Shown in pieces: positions 49,040 to 57,593 of a stretch of DNA of 64,000 nucleotides; positions within the stretch are counted from its first letter, which is position 1, and every line of letters begins with the position of its first letter. A program made the translations under genes and the position numbers. The stretch covers positions 310,001 to 374,000 of the forward strand of contig NZ_JALJEJ010000004.1 of NCBI RefSeq assembly GCF_022953055.1, read 5' to 3'. The stretch is from Mucilaginibacter straminoryzae (GTDB lineage Bacteria; Bacteroidota; Bacteroidia; Sphingobacteriales; Sphingobacteriaceae). The notes under the pieces are model-generated. The model saw only the letters and a program-made list of their open reading frames with translations, made no database searches and had not been told where the DNA came from.

Positions 49040-49849
49040 CTATCTGAACCATCCTGTAATTTGAACAATTAATATTTCTTCTATAAACACCAGGAACATA
49101 CCGGTCACTACTGCAGAATTTGCCGCTTTGCCCACGCCTTCGGTACCGCGTGACGAGTAGTAACCCTTATAACAACCTACTACCCCGATGGTAAAGCCAA
49201 ACACAATGGCCTTAATCAGCGACGATTCAAAATCGATAAAGCTCAACGGTTCGAACGCCTGCTCAATAAACGTGCTGTAGCTGGTACCCTCGTTCTGGTT
49301 CACGTTAAGGTAAGCCCCCATCATGGCCACAAAAGCGGCATAGCATGACAGCAGCGGAACCGCGATGGTTGTAGCCAGAATACGCAGACATACCAGGTAT
49401 TTAAACGGGTTAATGCCTGATACTTCCATCGCATCAATCTGCTCTGTTACCCGCATAGAGCCCAGCTCTGCACCAATGCTCGATCCTACCCTACCGGCGG
49501 TAATTAAAGCAGTAACCAACGGGGCAAGGGCGCGCATCACTGCAATAGAGGTAAGCGATGGCAGCCACGATGTAGCCCCGAATTCGCTAAGCGATGGCCT
49601 TGATTGCTTGGTGAAGATCAGCCCGACGATGAAACCGGTAAGCGAGATCAGCGCCAGCGAGCGTACGCCCACTTCGTAACATTGCCTGAAAAGTTCTTTT
49701 ATCTCGTACGGAGGTATAAAAGCCTCTTTAAAGAAACGCCCGACAAAAGCGCCTACTTTATAAAGGTCCTGAAAAAAGGCAGCTGCACGCTTGATCCTTT
49801 TTTTGCCCTGTTTGGGTGTTGGGGTAACTGTGCTGTTTGTTGTATCCAT
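49040..49849 (-). CDS. mlaE: MlaE-like ABC transporter permease
   Basis: This permease of the Mla-type system spans the inner membrane five or six times. The start at 49849 (MDTTNSTVTPTPKQGKK) gives 269 residues, the usual MlaE size; a longer frame to 49984 adds a non-family leader. ALISLTGFIVGLIFTKQSRP and GSSIGAELGSMRVTEQIDAM, with the conserved EQIDAMEVSGINPFKYL, mark the family. It is the first gene of an mlaEFD-type operon that probably also includes the aquaporin and kinase. Confidence 0.92.
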   Translation of the reverse strand: MDTTNSTVTPTPKQGKKRIKRAAAFFQDLYKVGAFVGRFFKEAFIPPYEIKELFRQCYEVGVRSLALISLTGFIVGLIFTKQSRPSLSEFGATSWLPSLTSIAVMRALAPLVTALITAGRVGSSIGAELGSMRVTEQIDAMEVSGINPFKYLVCLRILATTIAVPLLSCYAAFVAMMGAYLNVNQNEGTSYSTFIEQAFEPLSFIDFESSLIKAIVFGFTIGVVGCYKGYYSSRGTEGVGKAANSAVVTGMFLVFIEEILIVQITGWFR

Positions 49850-50166
49850 TAAAACTGATAGGCTGAATGCGTTGCGTTTAGCCTTGAGTACTTTACAAAT
49901 GCTAAGGCATGTTGTTTTTGAAACCGGTGTAAAATAATGAGTTTTCGGCTGATATATCCAGACGAATAGGTTAGTAAACAGCAATTTGACAAATTACAGG
50001 CAATACTGTTTATGATAAATTTACTGAAAATAAATATGGATACAAGCTATAGATATGTTTGCCAACCCTTAATTTTATCCGTTTTTATGTCCCTGATATC
50101 GCGCGTAAGGGTAACCATGTTAAACATAAACCACTTTTTATTCGTAAATAAGGGATCACTGGAAAA
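49850..50166. other. Divergent spacer between mlaE and the GH26 gene
   Basis: This 317-base AT-rich spacer separates two divergent genes. On the plus strand TATGTTTG at 50054-50061 matches the -7 element, but no TTG lies 17-20 bases upstream. No gene, repeat or hairpin is supported. A weak TAGCATTTG-like word on the minus strand might serve mlaE. Confidence 0.45.
50054..50061 (+). promoter_or_regulatory. Possible -7 element of the GH26 gene
   Basis: TATGTTTG fits TAnnTTTG and lies about 106 bases before the GH26 start. The -33 TTG is not at the right distance, so support is limited. Confidence 0.35.
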
Positions 50167-51327
50167 ATGAAGAAAACAACCGTTCTGATCAGCAAGTTTA
50201 TACTCGTAATATCCCTTACGTTTTCTGCAATGGCTAATGCCCAGCAACTAACCGAGCCGTGTGACGTTAAAGCAACCAAAGAAACGCGCAGTTTATACAG
50301 CAGCCTGCAAAGGCTGATGGGATCCGCTATTCTGTTCGGCCACCACGACGATACGGCTTATGGTATCAATTGGCGTAACCAGCCGGATAGCTCAGATGTT
50401 AAAAGTGTCTCAGGTTCTTACCCCGCCATTTATGGCTGGGACCTGGCAAAGATTGAACACGATAGTACCGCAGACATTAATGGGGTTGCCTTTGCAGATC
50501 AGCGGAGGCTGGTTAAAGAAGCCTATCAACGCGGCGGCATCAACACCTTTTGCTGGCATGCAGATAATCCGGTAAACGGCAAAACAGCATGGGATACCAC
50601 CGCCAATTCTGTAAAGGATATTCTGCCCGATGGCAGCTACCACGATGTATATGTGAAATACCTTGAAAAAGTAGCCAAATACCTAAAATCGCTAAAAGGC
50701 AAGGATGGCGAAGCGATCCCTATCTTATTCCGACCGTTTCACGAACTTACCGGCGGATGGTTCTGGTGGGGAACCAAAACTACTTCGCCGCAAGAGCTGA
50801 TAGACCTTTGGCGGTTCACGATCGATTATCTGCGTAAGAAACAAAAGGTACACAACCTGCTGGTGGTATATTCAACGGCCGACTTTAATACCGAAGAAGA
50901 ATTTCTGGAAAGATACCCCGGCGACGATTATGTAGATGTAATGGGCTTTGATCTGTATTGCGATAAAAGCGTACCGGACTATGTGATCAGGCTGGATAAA
51001 CAGTTGCAAATTCTTCAAACCGCGGCAGGCGATCATCAAAAATTAGCTTGCCTGGCAGAAACAGGTTATCAGGGAATTCCCAGTTCAGAATGGTGGACGA
51101 AAATTTTACTGCCAGAGTTAATAAAATATAACCGGCTGAGCTACGTGATGGCCTGGCGCAATGCGAATCAGGAGCATTATTTTGTACCTATACCGGGGCA
51201 CCAAAGCGCCGCTGACTTTAAAAGATTTGCAAACGATAGCCATATCCTCCTTCAAAACAGGCTTAGCCCCCTGAGTGTATACGGTAAAGCGTTGCAACCG
51301 CTTACAGCGGGAAAAGACTATCGCTAA
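50167..51327 (+). CDS. Secreted GH26 family glycosidase (probable beta-mannanase)
   Basis: This 386-residue enzyme probably cuts beta-1,4-mannan links outside the cytoplasm. A signal peptide (about 1-25, ending ANAQ) precedes the catalytic barrel. GH26 features are FGHHDDTAYGINWR near the start, the acid/base Glu193 in RPFHELTGGWFWWG and the nucleophile Glu298 in LACLAETGYQG. The GGWFWWG motif after the acid/base is typical of the family. The gene is alone on the plus strand, and its stop overlaps the stop of the histidine kinase (4 bases). Substrate is inferred from family. Confidence 0.9.
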   Translation: MKKTTVLISKFILVISLTFSAMANAQQLTEPCDVKATKETRSLYSSLQRLMGSAILFGHHDDTAYGINWRNQPDSSDVKSVSGSYPAIYGWDLAKIEHDSTADINGVAFADQRRLVKEAYQRGGINTFCWHADNPVNGKTAWDTTANSVKDILPDGSYHDVYVKYLEKVAKYLKSLKGKDGEAIPILFRPFHELTGGWFWWGTKTTSPQELIDLWRFTIDYLRKKQKVHNLLVVYSTADFNTEEEFLERYPGDDYVDVMGFDLYCDKSVPDYVIRLDKQLQILQTAAGDHQKLACLAETGYQGIPSSEWWTKILLPELIKYNRLSYVMAWRNANQEHYFVPIPGHQSAADFKRFANDSHILLQNRLSPLSVYGKALQPLTAGKDYR

Positions 51328-52733
51328 TTTTTATCCCGCTGTAGCAACGCTGCATTTATTGGGATACCTGGCATTGCTGGCGGAACAGGGATCTCTTCTG
51401 CTATGTCTGCAGCCAATGCAATATAAAACGTAGTGCCTAAACCATTTGAACTGTAGAACCAGATGTTGCCGTTCTGCAATTCGGTGAACTGTTTGCAAAG
51501 CGAAAGCCCAAGGCCTGCACCCTTTTCATTAGCCGTGCCCGTAACTGATACGATACCCATAGAAAATACATCCTTCTGTTTTTCTTCGGGAATACCCGGC
51601 CCGTCGTCCGTTACCGTGACGATCCACTGATTATCTTCGAAGGTGGCGTTAATCTCTACATGACCATTAAATGGCGTAAATTTAATGGCATTACTGATCA
51701 CATTCCGGACAACGATCTGTAGCAGATTGGCATCCGCAATAACAGCAGCGTTTGAAGGTATATCATAAGAAAGCGTAATGCCCTTTTTTGCCGCCATAGA
51801 TTTTTCCAGTTCTAACGTTGGCGAAAGTAGCTTAAGCACTTTCACGCTGCTTAATTGCACCGTAATACCTTCCATCTGCGATTTCGACCATAACAACAAA
51901 CTGGACAGCATTAACATGGTTTCTTTGGTAGTTTGCAGTAATTCTTCCTCAACCGGGCGCTTCTCTTCTTCCTCCAGCAGGCCTTCGGCCAATAGTTCCA
52001 GGTAATTTTGTATGTTGGCGATGGGTGAGCGCAGGTCATGGGCGATCACCGAGAGCAGCCTGTTTTTTTCTCCGTTAACCTTTTCCAGCTCTGCCTTTTG
52101 CTCCATCACTTCCCGGTTTCGCAACTCTAACGATGCCGCTCTTTCTTCAGCAAGCTTCTTTGCATCGGTATAATTACTCCGCAGATAAATAATACTGATG
52201 TAGACCACCACGGCAGCAACCAGGTAAGCCGAAGAAACATCCGTAAAACGATCCGAGCGTGACAGGTAAGAATGAGGGATCAATTCGGGATGATAATATT
52301 GCAATACATGCAGGCCAAGCACCAACCCGATATTTGTTACCACCCAAAAGATATACTGATTATCCGGTGCGCCGCACAAGATCATGGCCAGCATTAGCAG
52401 AAAGAAAACATCTGTAGGGCCGTCTATGCCAGAATTCAGAAAAAAGTTGATGACAAATAATGTACAACCAAATGCGGAGAATAATTTGATACTTAAACCG
52501 GTACGATGCTTAACCCGCGATAGCAGGTAAATTCCCCAGAAAATTACCGCGATGATAAAGCTAAGCAACGCGATAAAGGGTAACCCGATGAAATAATTAA
52601 AGGGGATATTGTAAACAAGCGCCAACAAACCTGTTATGCATAACAGGTGATAAATTCGCTCGTTTAAAGAAAACTCTTTTGGCGAACCAATAAATTTATT
52701 ACCTAATGTCAGGTATATTTGCTTTAGGTTCAA
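51324..52733 (-). CDS. Membrane sensor histidine kinase
   Basis: This 469-residue protein senses an unknown signal and phosphorylates a response regulator. It has about five or six N-terminal membrane segments (residues 27-190), a short coiled linker, the H-box with His in SVIAHDLRSPIANIQNYLEL (around 240), an N-box NVISNAIKFTP, and G-boxes TDDGPGIPEEK and GAGLGLSLCKQ. No response regulator gene adjoins it. The membrane part has no named sensor domain I recognise. Confidence 0.9.
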   Translation of the reverse strand: MNLKQIYLTLGNKFIGSPKEFSLNERIYHLLCITGLLALVYNIPFNYFIGLPFIALLSFIIAVIFWGIYLLSRVKHRTGLSIKLFSAFGCTLFVINFFLNSGIDGPTDVFFLLMLAMILCGAPDNQYIFWVVTNIGLVLGLHVLQYYHPELIPHSYLSRSDRFTDVSSAYLVAAVVVYISIIYLRSNYTDAKKLAEERAASLELRNREVMEQKAELEKVNGEKNRLLSVIAHDLRSPIANIQNYLELLAEGLLEEEEKRPVEEELLQTTKETMLMLSSLLLWSKSQMEGITVQLSSVKVLKLLSPTLELEKSMAAKKGITLSYDIPSNAAVIADANLLQIVVRNVISNAIKFTPFNGHVEINATFEDNQWIVTVTDDGPGIPEEKQKDVFSMGIVSVTGTANEKGAGLGLSLCKQFTELQNGNIWFYSSNGLGTTFYIALAADIAEEIPVPPAMPGIPINAALLQRDKN

Positions 52734-52863
52734 AATTAGGGGCGTTTCTATCTATCAAAAATAAAACATAATTATATTAATAAAAAAAAGGCCGAAACTA
52801 TGTGCCTATTAAGCAAAAATTAATATTCATTTTTATCTATACTTTAAGAATTTTCCTTTCCAA

Positions 52864-53391
52864 ATGATCGATCAGCAGATTAAATCCGTTATCCGCGACA
52901 TTCCGGACTTTCCCAAGCCGGGTATTATCTTTAAAGACATCACTCCTATTCTAAAAAACCCGCAAGTTTGCGATGCCATTACAGATGCCTTTATTGACCA
53001 ATTGAAAGATATTGAGATAGACGTAGTGGCCGGTGTTGAAAGCCGTGGTTTTCTGTTTGGCCTAACCCTGGCCAACAGGCTCGGTGTACCTTTTATCCCT
53101 GTAAGAAAGGCTGGCAAACTGCCTTATTCTGTAAAGCAAAAAGCTTACGAACTGGAGTATGGTACAGCTACCATAGAATTGCATACAGATGCTTTTGAAC
53201 CCGGACAGAAAGTATTGGTCCATGACGATCTGCTGGCTACAGGTGGAACGGTTACCGCCACCAGCGAATTGATTAAAGAAATGGGCGGCGAAGTAGCCGG
53301 TTTTTGTTTTGTAGTAGGGTTGAGCTTTTTAGAAGGTCGCGAAAAAATCACTCCTATTTCGGACCGCGTTATTGTATTGGCGGAGTATTAA
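52864..53391 (+). CDS. apt: Adenine phosphoribosyltransferase
   Basis: This 175-residue salvage enzyme turns adenine and PRPP into AMP. IRDIPDFPKPGIIFKDITP at the N-terminus, VAGVESRGFLFG in the hood and the PRPP loop VLVHDDLLATGGT are diagnostic of APRT. The gene stands alone on the plus strand, with an AT-rich upstream region and a long repeat-rich spacer after it. Confidence 0.97.
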   Translation: MIDQQIKSVIRDIPDFPKPGIIFKDITPILKNPQVCDAITDAFIDQLKDIEIDVVAGVESRGFLFGLTLANRLGVPFIPVRKAGKLPYSVKQKAYELEYGTATIELHTDAFEPGQKVLVHDDLLATGGTVTATSELIKEMGGEVAGFCFVVGLSFLEGREKITPISDRVIVLAEY

Positions 53392-53413
53392 AGTAAATGG
53401 TAGAAATTGTATA

Positions 53414-53929
53414 ATTGGTAGGATTTCTTAAGCAGTATTAATTAGAATAAAGTGATTTAATCTGTGTTAGTTATGGCTACTTTATTCACATGTAACCCCA
53501 CCTAAATCCTCCCCGATAGGGAGGACTTTTGTTCCCTCTCCCTTGGAGAGGGTTAGGGAGAGGTCCTGCGCTGGATGCGACAATTAAGGACGCTTACGTT
53601 CTGTTCGTCACTAAAGTTTTTTTGTTCCTAACGCCGGCAACCGGCTTTTGGAAAGAAGCAAGACAGAACAGTAGGCCTGGAGCGCTGGCAAGCGACCTTA
53701 TAGCTGTTGCCTGAAGCGAAGGCCTATTGCGAACGATAGTAGGGGTAACGGCTATCATTGTCGGTGGTTCTGGATTGCTTGAGCTAAAGCAAGTGCGGCA
53801 GAAAAAGCATATTGCCGGCTAGGCCGTTATTCACATGTGTCTATTTCTCAAAGGCGTTCATGAGATCGCTTCGCTAAGTTTGGCTACTTTGCTGCTATGG
53901 CAAAGTAGCTTAAATAGATCCTACCATTT
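53414..53929. mobile_element. Possible non-coding mobile element (MITE-like)
   Basis: The 595-base spacer after apt holds a segment bounded by inverted repeats of about 20 bases: ATTGGTAGGATTT-TTAAGC-type at 53414-53433 and its complement at 53908-53929. Inside it, a 12-base direct repeat TTATTCACATGT occurs at 53482-53493 and 53827-53838, 333 bases apart. The inner part has GC-rich words (CTCCC, GGGTTAGGGAG) seen elsewhere in the window and a strong 10-base hairpin at 53883-53909. No transposase is present; a 61-codon frame at 53529 has no protein-like features. Confidence 0.5.
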
Positions 53930-53986
53930 TACTATCACCGATTTTGCTTAATTCTGTCTTTCTAAATTAATACTACCTTTACCAAT

Positions 53987-54373
53987 ATGCGACTTTTAAC
54001 AGCCTCTATTATCTGCCTTATTTTAGTCGGTTGTATTTCCGGTATCAAACCAGAACAACTGCAAGGCCGGTGGAACTATGTAAGGGTAGAAAAACCTGAT
54101 AGCCCTTCGGATAGCGTTACCCGCGCTGAACTGGAAGATAAGAAACCTTACATAGAATTGAAACCCGATGGCAAGCTACAGATCATCTGGGGCGGGCAGG
54201 TACTTTCGCACGGCACCTATGAATTACAGGGAAAGAACATCCAGTTTACAGAAGCATTACCGGACGGAAAAAAGCGTAAGTTCCCGTTCTACATCCAGGA
54301 CATGACGGGCAAGAAGATGGTTTTTGAAACCGTCGGTGCTGATGCGTCGAGGGTTACCGCGTTAAAACAGTAA
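53987..54373 (+). CDS. Lipocalin-like lipoprotein
   Basis: This 128-residue protein has a lipoprotein signal (ILVGC, Cys16) and one compact domain with LQGRWNYVRVE, IELKPDGKLQIIWGGQV and GTYELQGKNIQFTEALPDGK, a pattern of the small lipocalin-like DUF groups of Bacteroidota. The function is not known. It stands alone, 92 bases before the DUF2130 gene. Confidence 0.7.
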   Translation: MRLLTASIICLILVGCISGIKPEQLQGRWNYVRVEKPDSPSDSVTRAELEDKKPYIELKPDGKLQIIWGGQVLSHGTYELQGKNIQFTEALPDGKKRKFPFYIQDMTGKKMVFETVGADASRVTALKQ

Positions 54374-54465
54374 GGCGTTACTGCGCTGTGTTCATAAAAT
54401 TGCTAAGATTTTTACCAAAACATCTTTACCTTTATCCTTATAGTTACCAGCGTATTTAAATTTCA

Positions 54466-55716
54466 ATGGCTACAGAAGTAAAGTGTCCGAGTTGCGGCCA
54501 TGGCTTCCCTATAGAGGAAGTGATGACCGAAGAGTATAAGAAAGAACTTCGTGTGAAGATGGAGGCCTTTAAGCGGCAAAAGGAAGATGAGTTCCGTAAA
54601 AAGGAAGACGAATTCAGCGCCCGCCAGCAAGAACAACAGTTGCGTTTTCAGCAGCAGTTAGCCGAAGAAAAAAAACAGTTGCAACAAAGCATGGAAGAAA
54701 CATTGCGCAAAACCATCGCGGCCGACTTTGAGAACCAATTGCAACTGTTACAAACCAACGCCCGCGATGCAGAAGAGAAACTAAAGCAAAGTCGCCAGAA
54801 AGAATTAGAGTTTCTGCAAAAAGAGCAAGCCCTGGTACAAAAAGAGCAGGAACTGCAACTGGAAATACAACGAAAACTGCAGGAGCAGCGTAACGAACTG
54901 GCCGAACAGATCCGCAAGCAGGAAAGCGAGCGCTTTAATCTGAAAGAATCTGAGCACCAGATGCGCCTGAAAGAACTGGAACTACAGTTAGACCAGCAAA
55001 AGAAACTGGCCGAAGAAATGAAACGTCGTGCCGAGCAGGGGTCGATGCAGTTACAGGGCGAAGCGCAGGAGATTATTTTGGAAGAATTGCTACGCATGCA
55101 CTTCCCGTTCGACCTAGTTGGCGAAGTGGGCAAAGGGGTACGTGGTGCGGATTGTATCCAAACCGTTCGGAACCAGTTTGGCCAGGAATGCGGGCGGATT
55201 ATCTACGAAAGCAAACGCACTAAAGAATTCTCTAACGAATGGATAGAGAAATTGAAAAAAGATATGCGCAGCACCGGCGCCGATATTGCTGTAATTGTTA
55301 CGCAGTGCTACCCTAAAGATATGGATTGCTTTGGCGAACGCGATGGGGTGTGGATCTGCTCTTTCGACGAGGTAAAACCTGTTGCCTACATCCTGCGCGA
55401 TATGGTATTGAAACTTTCGGCCGTAATGCGCTCGCAGGAAAATAAGGGAGATAAAATGCACCTGTTGTATGATTTCCTGACCAGTAACGAATTTTCGGAA
55501 CAATGGAAAGCCATCCGTGAAGGGTTTATGAGCATGCGCATGTCTATCCTAAAGGAACGCGAAGCCATGGAAAAGCTTTGGAAAACCCGGGAAAAGCAAC
55601 TGGAAAAAGTTTTGTTGAGCGCAGCTCATATTAAAGGTTCTATAGAAGGTATTGCGGGCAGCGATAACATCCAGCTAAGCCTCACCGATGATGAAGACCT
55701 GGTGATGCTGGATTAA
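54466..55716 (+). CDS. DUF2130 coiled-coil protein with nuclease-like motif
   Basis: This 416-residue protein starts with a CxxC knuckle (C7, C10 in KCPSCGHGF), then a long coiled coil rich in Gln, Glu and Lys (about 20-200), then the DUF2130 domain. That domain reads EIILEELLRMHFPFDLVGEV, GADCIQTV with Asp229, and RIIYESKRTKEFSNEW with Glu248 and Lys250. This D...ExK spacing looks like a PD-(D/E)XK nuclease core. DUF2130 has no settled function; the nuclease idea is inference. The gene is not next to a known restriction or phage-defence gene. Confidence 0.82.
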   Translation: MATEVKCPSCGHGFPIEEVMTEEYKKELRVKMEAFKRQKEDEFRKKEDEFSARQQEQQLRFQQQLAEEKKQLQQSMEETLRKTIAADFENQLQLLQTNARDAEEKLKQSRQKELEFLQKEQALVQKEQELQLEIQRKLQEQRNELAEQIRKQESERFNLKESEHQMRLKELELQLDQQKKLAEEMKRRAEQGSMQLQGEAQEIILEELLRMHFPFDLVGEVGKGVRGADCIQTVRNQFGQECGRIIYESKRTKEFSNEWIEKLKKDMRSTGADIAVIVTQCYPKDMDCFGERDGVWICSFDEVKPVAYILRDMVLKLSAVMRSQENKGDKMHLLYDFLTSNEFSEQWKAIREGFMSMRMSILKEREAMEKLWKTREKQLEKVLLSAAHIKGSIEGIAGSDNIQLSLTDDEDLVMLD

Positions 55717-55737
55717 TTTTTCGTTGGAAATCATGAA

Positions 55738-55821
55738 CGTCATTGCGAGGAACGAAGCAATCTTTTAAGTGATAAGCTTTATTTGGGGTTGCTTCTCCGC
55801 CGTTGGCGTATCGCAATGACG
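55738..55821. repeat. Dispersed palindromic repeat (GTCATTGCGA type)
   Basis: CGTCATTGCGA at 55738-55748 is the exact complement of TCGCAATGACG at 55811-55821, with inner GAAGCAA/TTGCTTC pairing. This word pair is a widespread intergenic repeat in many bacteria. It lies in the 375-base spacer between the DUF2130 gene and the anti-sigma-like gene. Confidence 0.7.
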
Positions 55822-55871
55822 AAAACTTGTTCTTAAAGGCAAATACACCCATACTATCAACCACTTCGCAC

Positions 55872-55895
55872 CATGCAGGTGTTGTCACCTGCATG
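55872..55895. repeat. Hairpin repeat, copy 1 (CATGCAGGTG)
   Basis: CATGCAGGTG pairs perfectly with CACCTGCATG around TTGT. A second copy with the same loop lies at 56057, and a relative with a CCGG core lies at 60221. All three are near the 3' ends of genes. Confidence 0.75.
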
Positions 55896-56056
55896 TATAT
55901 CATACCCCGTCATTCTAGTTGGTTGCTGGTGACAATACCAACAACGGCGAAGAGCCGGGAATAAGGAATTAATTTCGCAAAGAATATTCTTCAGCCTGAC
56001 TAAGCGAAGAAGATCCCTCGTTACACTCGGGATGACATTTTAAATAGCTCTCTCGC

Positions 56057-56084
56057 ACCGTGCAGGTGTTGTCACCTGCATGGT
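56057..56084. repeat. Hairpin repeat, copy 2
   Basis: TGCAGGTG pairs with CACCTGCA around TTGT, extended by ACC(G/A) on each side. It is nearly identical to the copy at 55872, about 186 bases away, and lies 8 bases after the stop of the 56092 gene on the minus strand. No T-run follows, so it may act as an mRNA 3' stabiliser rather than a terminator. Confidence 0.75.
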
Positions 56085-56091
56085 ATCCCCT

Positions 56092-56499
56092 TTAAACTTT
56101 AAACTTGGAAAGTTTAATGCGCTGGTCAATGTAGTGAAAAGCCATTAGCAATACGGCACTTAAAAGCCCGTACCATTTGTAGCGGTCAAAAAGTTGCAGC
56201 GTTGATGATCCGTCTTGTGATTTAGTGAACACCAGGGCAACTAAACCGGCAATTGCCATAAAAGCAACTACCGCTACAAAACCGATCAGGTAGTTTTTTA
56301 AACTCAACTGCAAATCCTGCTTTAACTCTAAGCGCGCCGCTACCCGCGACGATAAACCCATCCTTAACCCTTCGTTAGGTTCCTTTTTCAGTTCGTTAAA
56401 CAACTGACTGTAAACCATCAGATCTTCGTGGTCATCCATTGGCTGGTTCAAACCCTCCTCAAGCATCTTTTGCAGTTCCTCGTCTGTTAGCTTGTTCAT
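56092..56499 (-). CDS. Putative anti-sigma factor (membrane protein)
   Basis: This 135-residue protein has a short N-terminal cytoplasmic part and two membrane segments (about 66-90 and 108-124). It overlaps the ECF sigma gene upstream by 4 bases, the usual place of a cognate anti-sigma factor. No zinc-binding HxxxCxxC motif is visible, so it is not a classic ZAS protein. The role is inferred from position. Confidence 0.6.
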   Translation of the reverse strand: MNKLTDEELQKMLEEGLNQPMDDHEDLMVYSQLFNELKKEPNEGLRMGLSSRVAARLELKQDLQLSLKNYLIGFVAVVAFMAIAGLVALVFTKSQDGSSTLQLFDRYKWYGLLSAVLLMAFHYIDQRIKLSKFKV

Positions 56500-57053
56500 T
56501 GTTCGTTGTATTTTAAATAAACCTGTAACCGTTCTTTCAGCAACTTACGCGCCCTGAATAAATAATTCTTTACTGTCCCCTCCGGCATACCCGTAATATT
56601 CTCAATCTCCTGGTACGAGAATTCATTCAAATGATATAAAGTTAATAATACCCGGTATTGTTCTGGCATTTTGCCGATCAGGTAATTCACGTAAGCCGCC
56701 GTATTCTTTTTGATTAGCAGCTCCTCGGGGTCTTCGGTTGTAAAATGATACTTATCCGGATCGTCCGGGTAATCGCGTTGTTGATATTTTTTATTCTGTC
56801 TGACAAAGTTGATTGCAGTAAGGTAAGCAATGCGCGCAATCCAGGTAGATAATTTAGATTCCTGCTTAAACGTGTGCAGATTTTTATGCACCTTAATAAA
56901 CACCTCCTGGCAAATATCTTCACGATCTTGCTCTTCACGAACCAAGCGGCTGATCACAAAGAAAACAAGCTTTTCGTATTGGTTTACCAATAGCTTAAAA
57001 GCTTGCAAATTCCCTTTTAAAATACTTGCAATTACCGCTTGTTCGTCAAACAT
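56496..57053 (-). CDS. ECF sigma factor
   Basis: This 185-residue protein directs RNA polymerase to a special set of promoters. Region 2 is FKLLVNQYEKLVFFVISRLV with REDICQEVFIKVHKNLHTF, and region 4 is LPEQYRVLLTLYHLNEFSYQ-like with ITGMPEGTVKNYLFRARKLL. Length and regions fit the group of Bacteroidota ECF factors with a membrane partner encoded next to them. Targets are unknown. Confidence 0.92.
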   Translation of the reverse strand: MFDEQAVIASILKGNLQAFKLLVNQYEKLVFFVISRLVREEQDREDICQEVFIKVHKNLHTFKQESKLSTWIARIAYLTAINFVRQNKKYQQRDYPDDPDKYHFTTEDPEELLIKKNTAAYVNYLIGKMPEQYRVLLTLYHLNEFSYQEIENITGMPEGTVKNYLFRARKLLKERLQVYLKYNEQ

Positions 57054-57087
57054 TGGCCATTAGACAGTAGGGCATTAATTAATGTTG

Positions 57088-57115
57088 CAAAATAATTTAT
57101 TTAAAATTTTTGCAA
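57088..57115 (-). promoter_or_regulatory. Possible promoter of the sigma-factor gene
   Basis: On the minus strand TTG (57113-57115) is followed after 18 bases by TATTTTG (57088-57094), one T short of TAnnTTTG. It lies about 35 bases before the sigma gene. Confidence 0.3.
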
Positions 57116-57164
57116 CCTTTAACATGCTGTTGCTGACTACTGCAGCAAATTAATCATTTAAAAC

Positions 57165-57485
57165 ATGGAAAAATCATTAGTAGCTATCGCCTGTTTCGCC
57201 AGCGTAGTAGTAGTTATCATCGCGATATTAAATTTCATCTTACGCTTAAGGATCTTAAGCTCAGGCCATAAGGATGAAGAGTATGTTAAACTGTTAAGGA
57301 GTGCGTTTGATTTTAAGTCGAGCGCGTTAAAATGGGGATTACTTTTTCTGTTCGGTGGTATCGGCCTTTTTATCGTAGGTTATGTACCTTACTATCCTGC
57401 ACCGTTCCCCTTTGCAGTTGAATCTGTTTGCATCGCCTTTGCCTTTCTGCTTTACTACTTCATTACTGTTAAACAGCGGCAATAA
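57165..57485 (+). CDS. Small membrane protein
   Basis: This 106-residue protein has three hydrophobic segments (about 6-28, 55-74 and 81-99). No domain is recognised. It is divergent from the ECF sigma gene and might be one of its targets, but the sequence does not show this. The start is the first ATG, preceded by an A-rich stretch. Confidence 0.55.
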   Translation: MEKSLVAIACFASVVVVIIAILNFILRLRILSSGHKDEEYVKLLRSAFDFKSSALKWGLLFLFGGIGLFIVGYVPYYPAPFPFAVESVCIAFAFLLYYFITVKQRQ

Positions 57486-57593
57486 TCCCCGTGCCGCTGT
57501 AGGTTAACCTACAATTTATTTCAATCACTCAAATTTTTCACGCATTTCTGATGCCCTGGCATCGCTTTGCCTCAACTTTTCAATCACATTATC

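Noticed and set aside
53529-53714. 61-codon frame in the apt spacer
   Set aside because: It lies across the repeat-rich possible mobile element and has no protein-like features.
54648-55133. 161-codon frame opposite the DUF2130 gene
   Set aside because: It is rich in Ser and Cys because it is the reverse of the Gln/Glu/Lys coiled coil; a shadow, not a gene.
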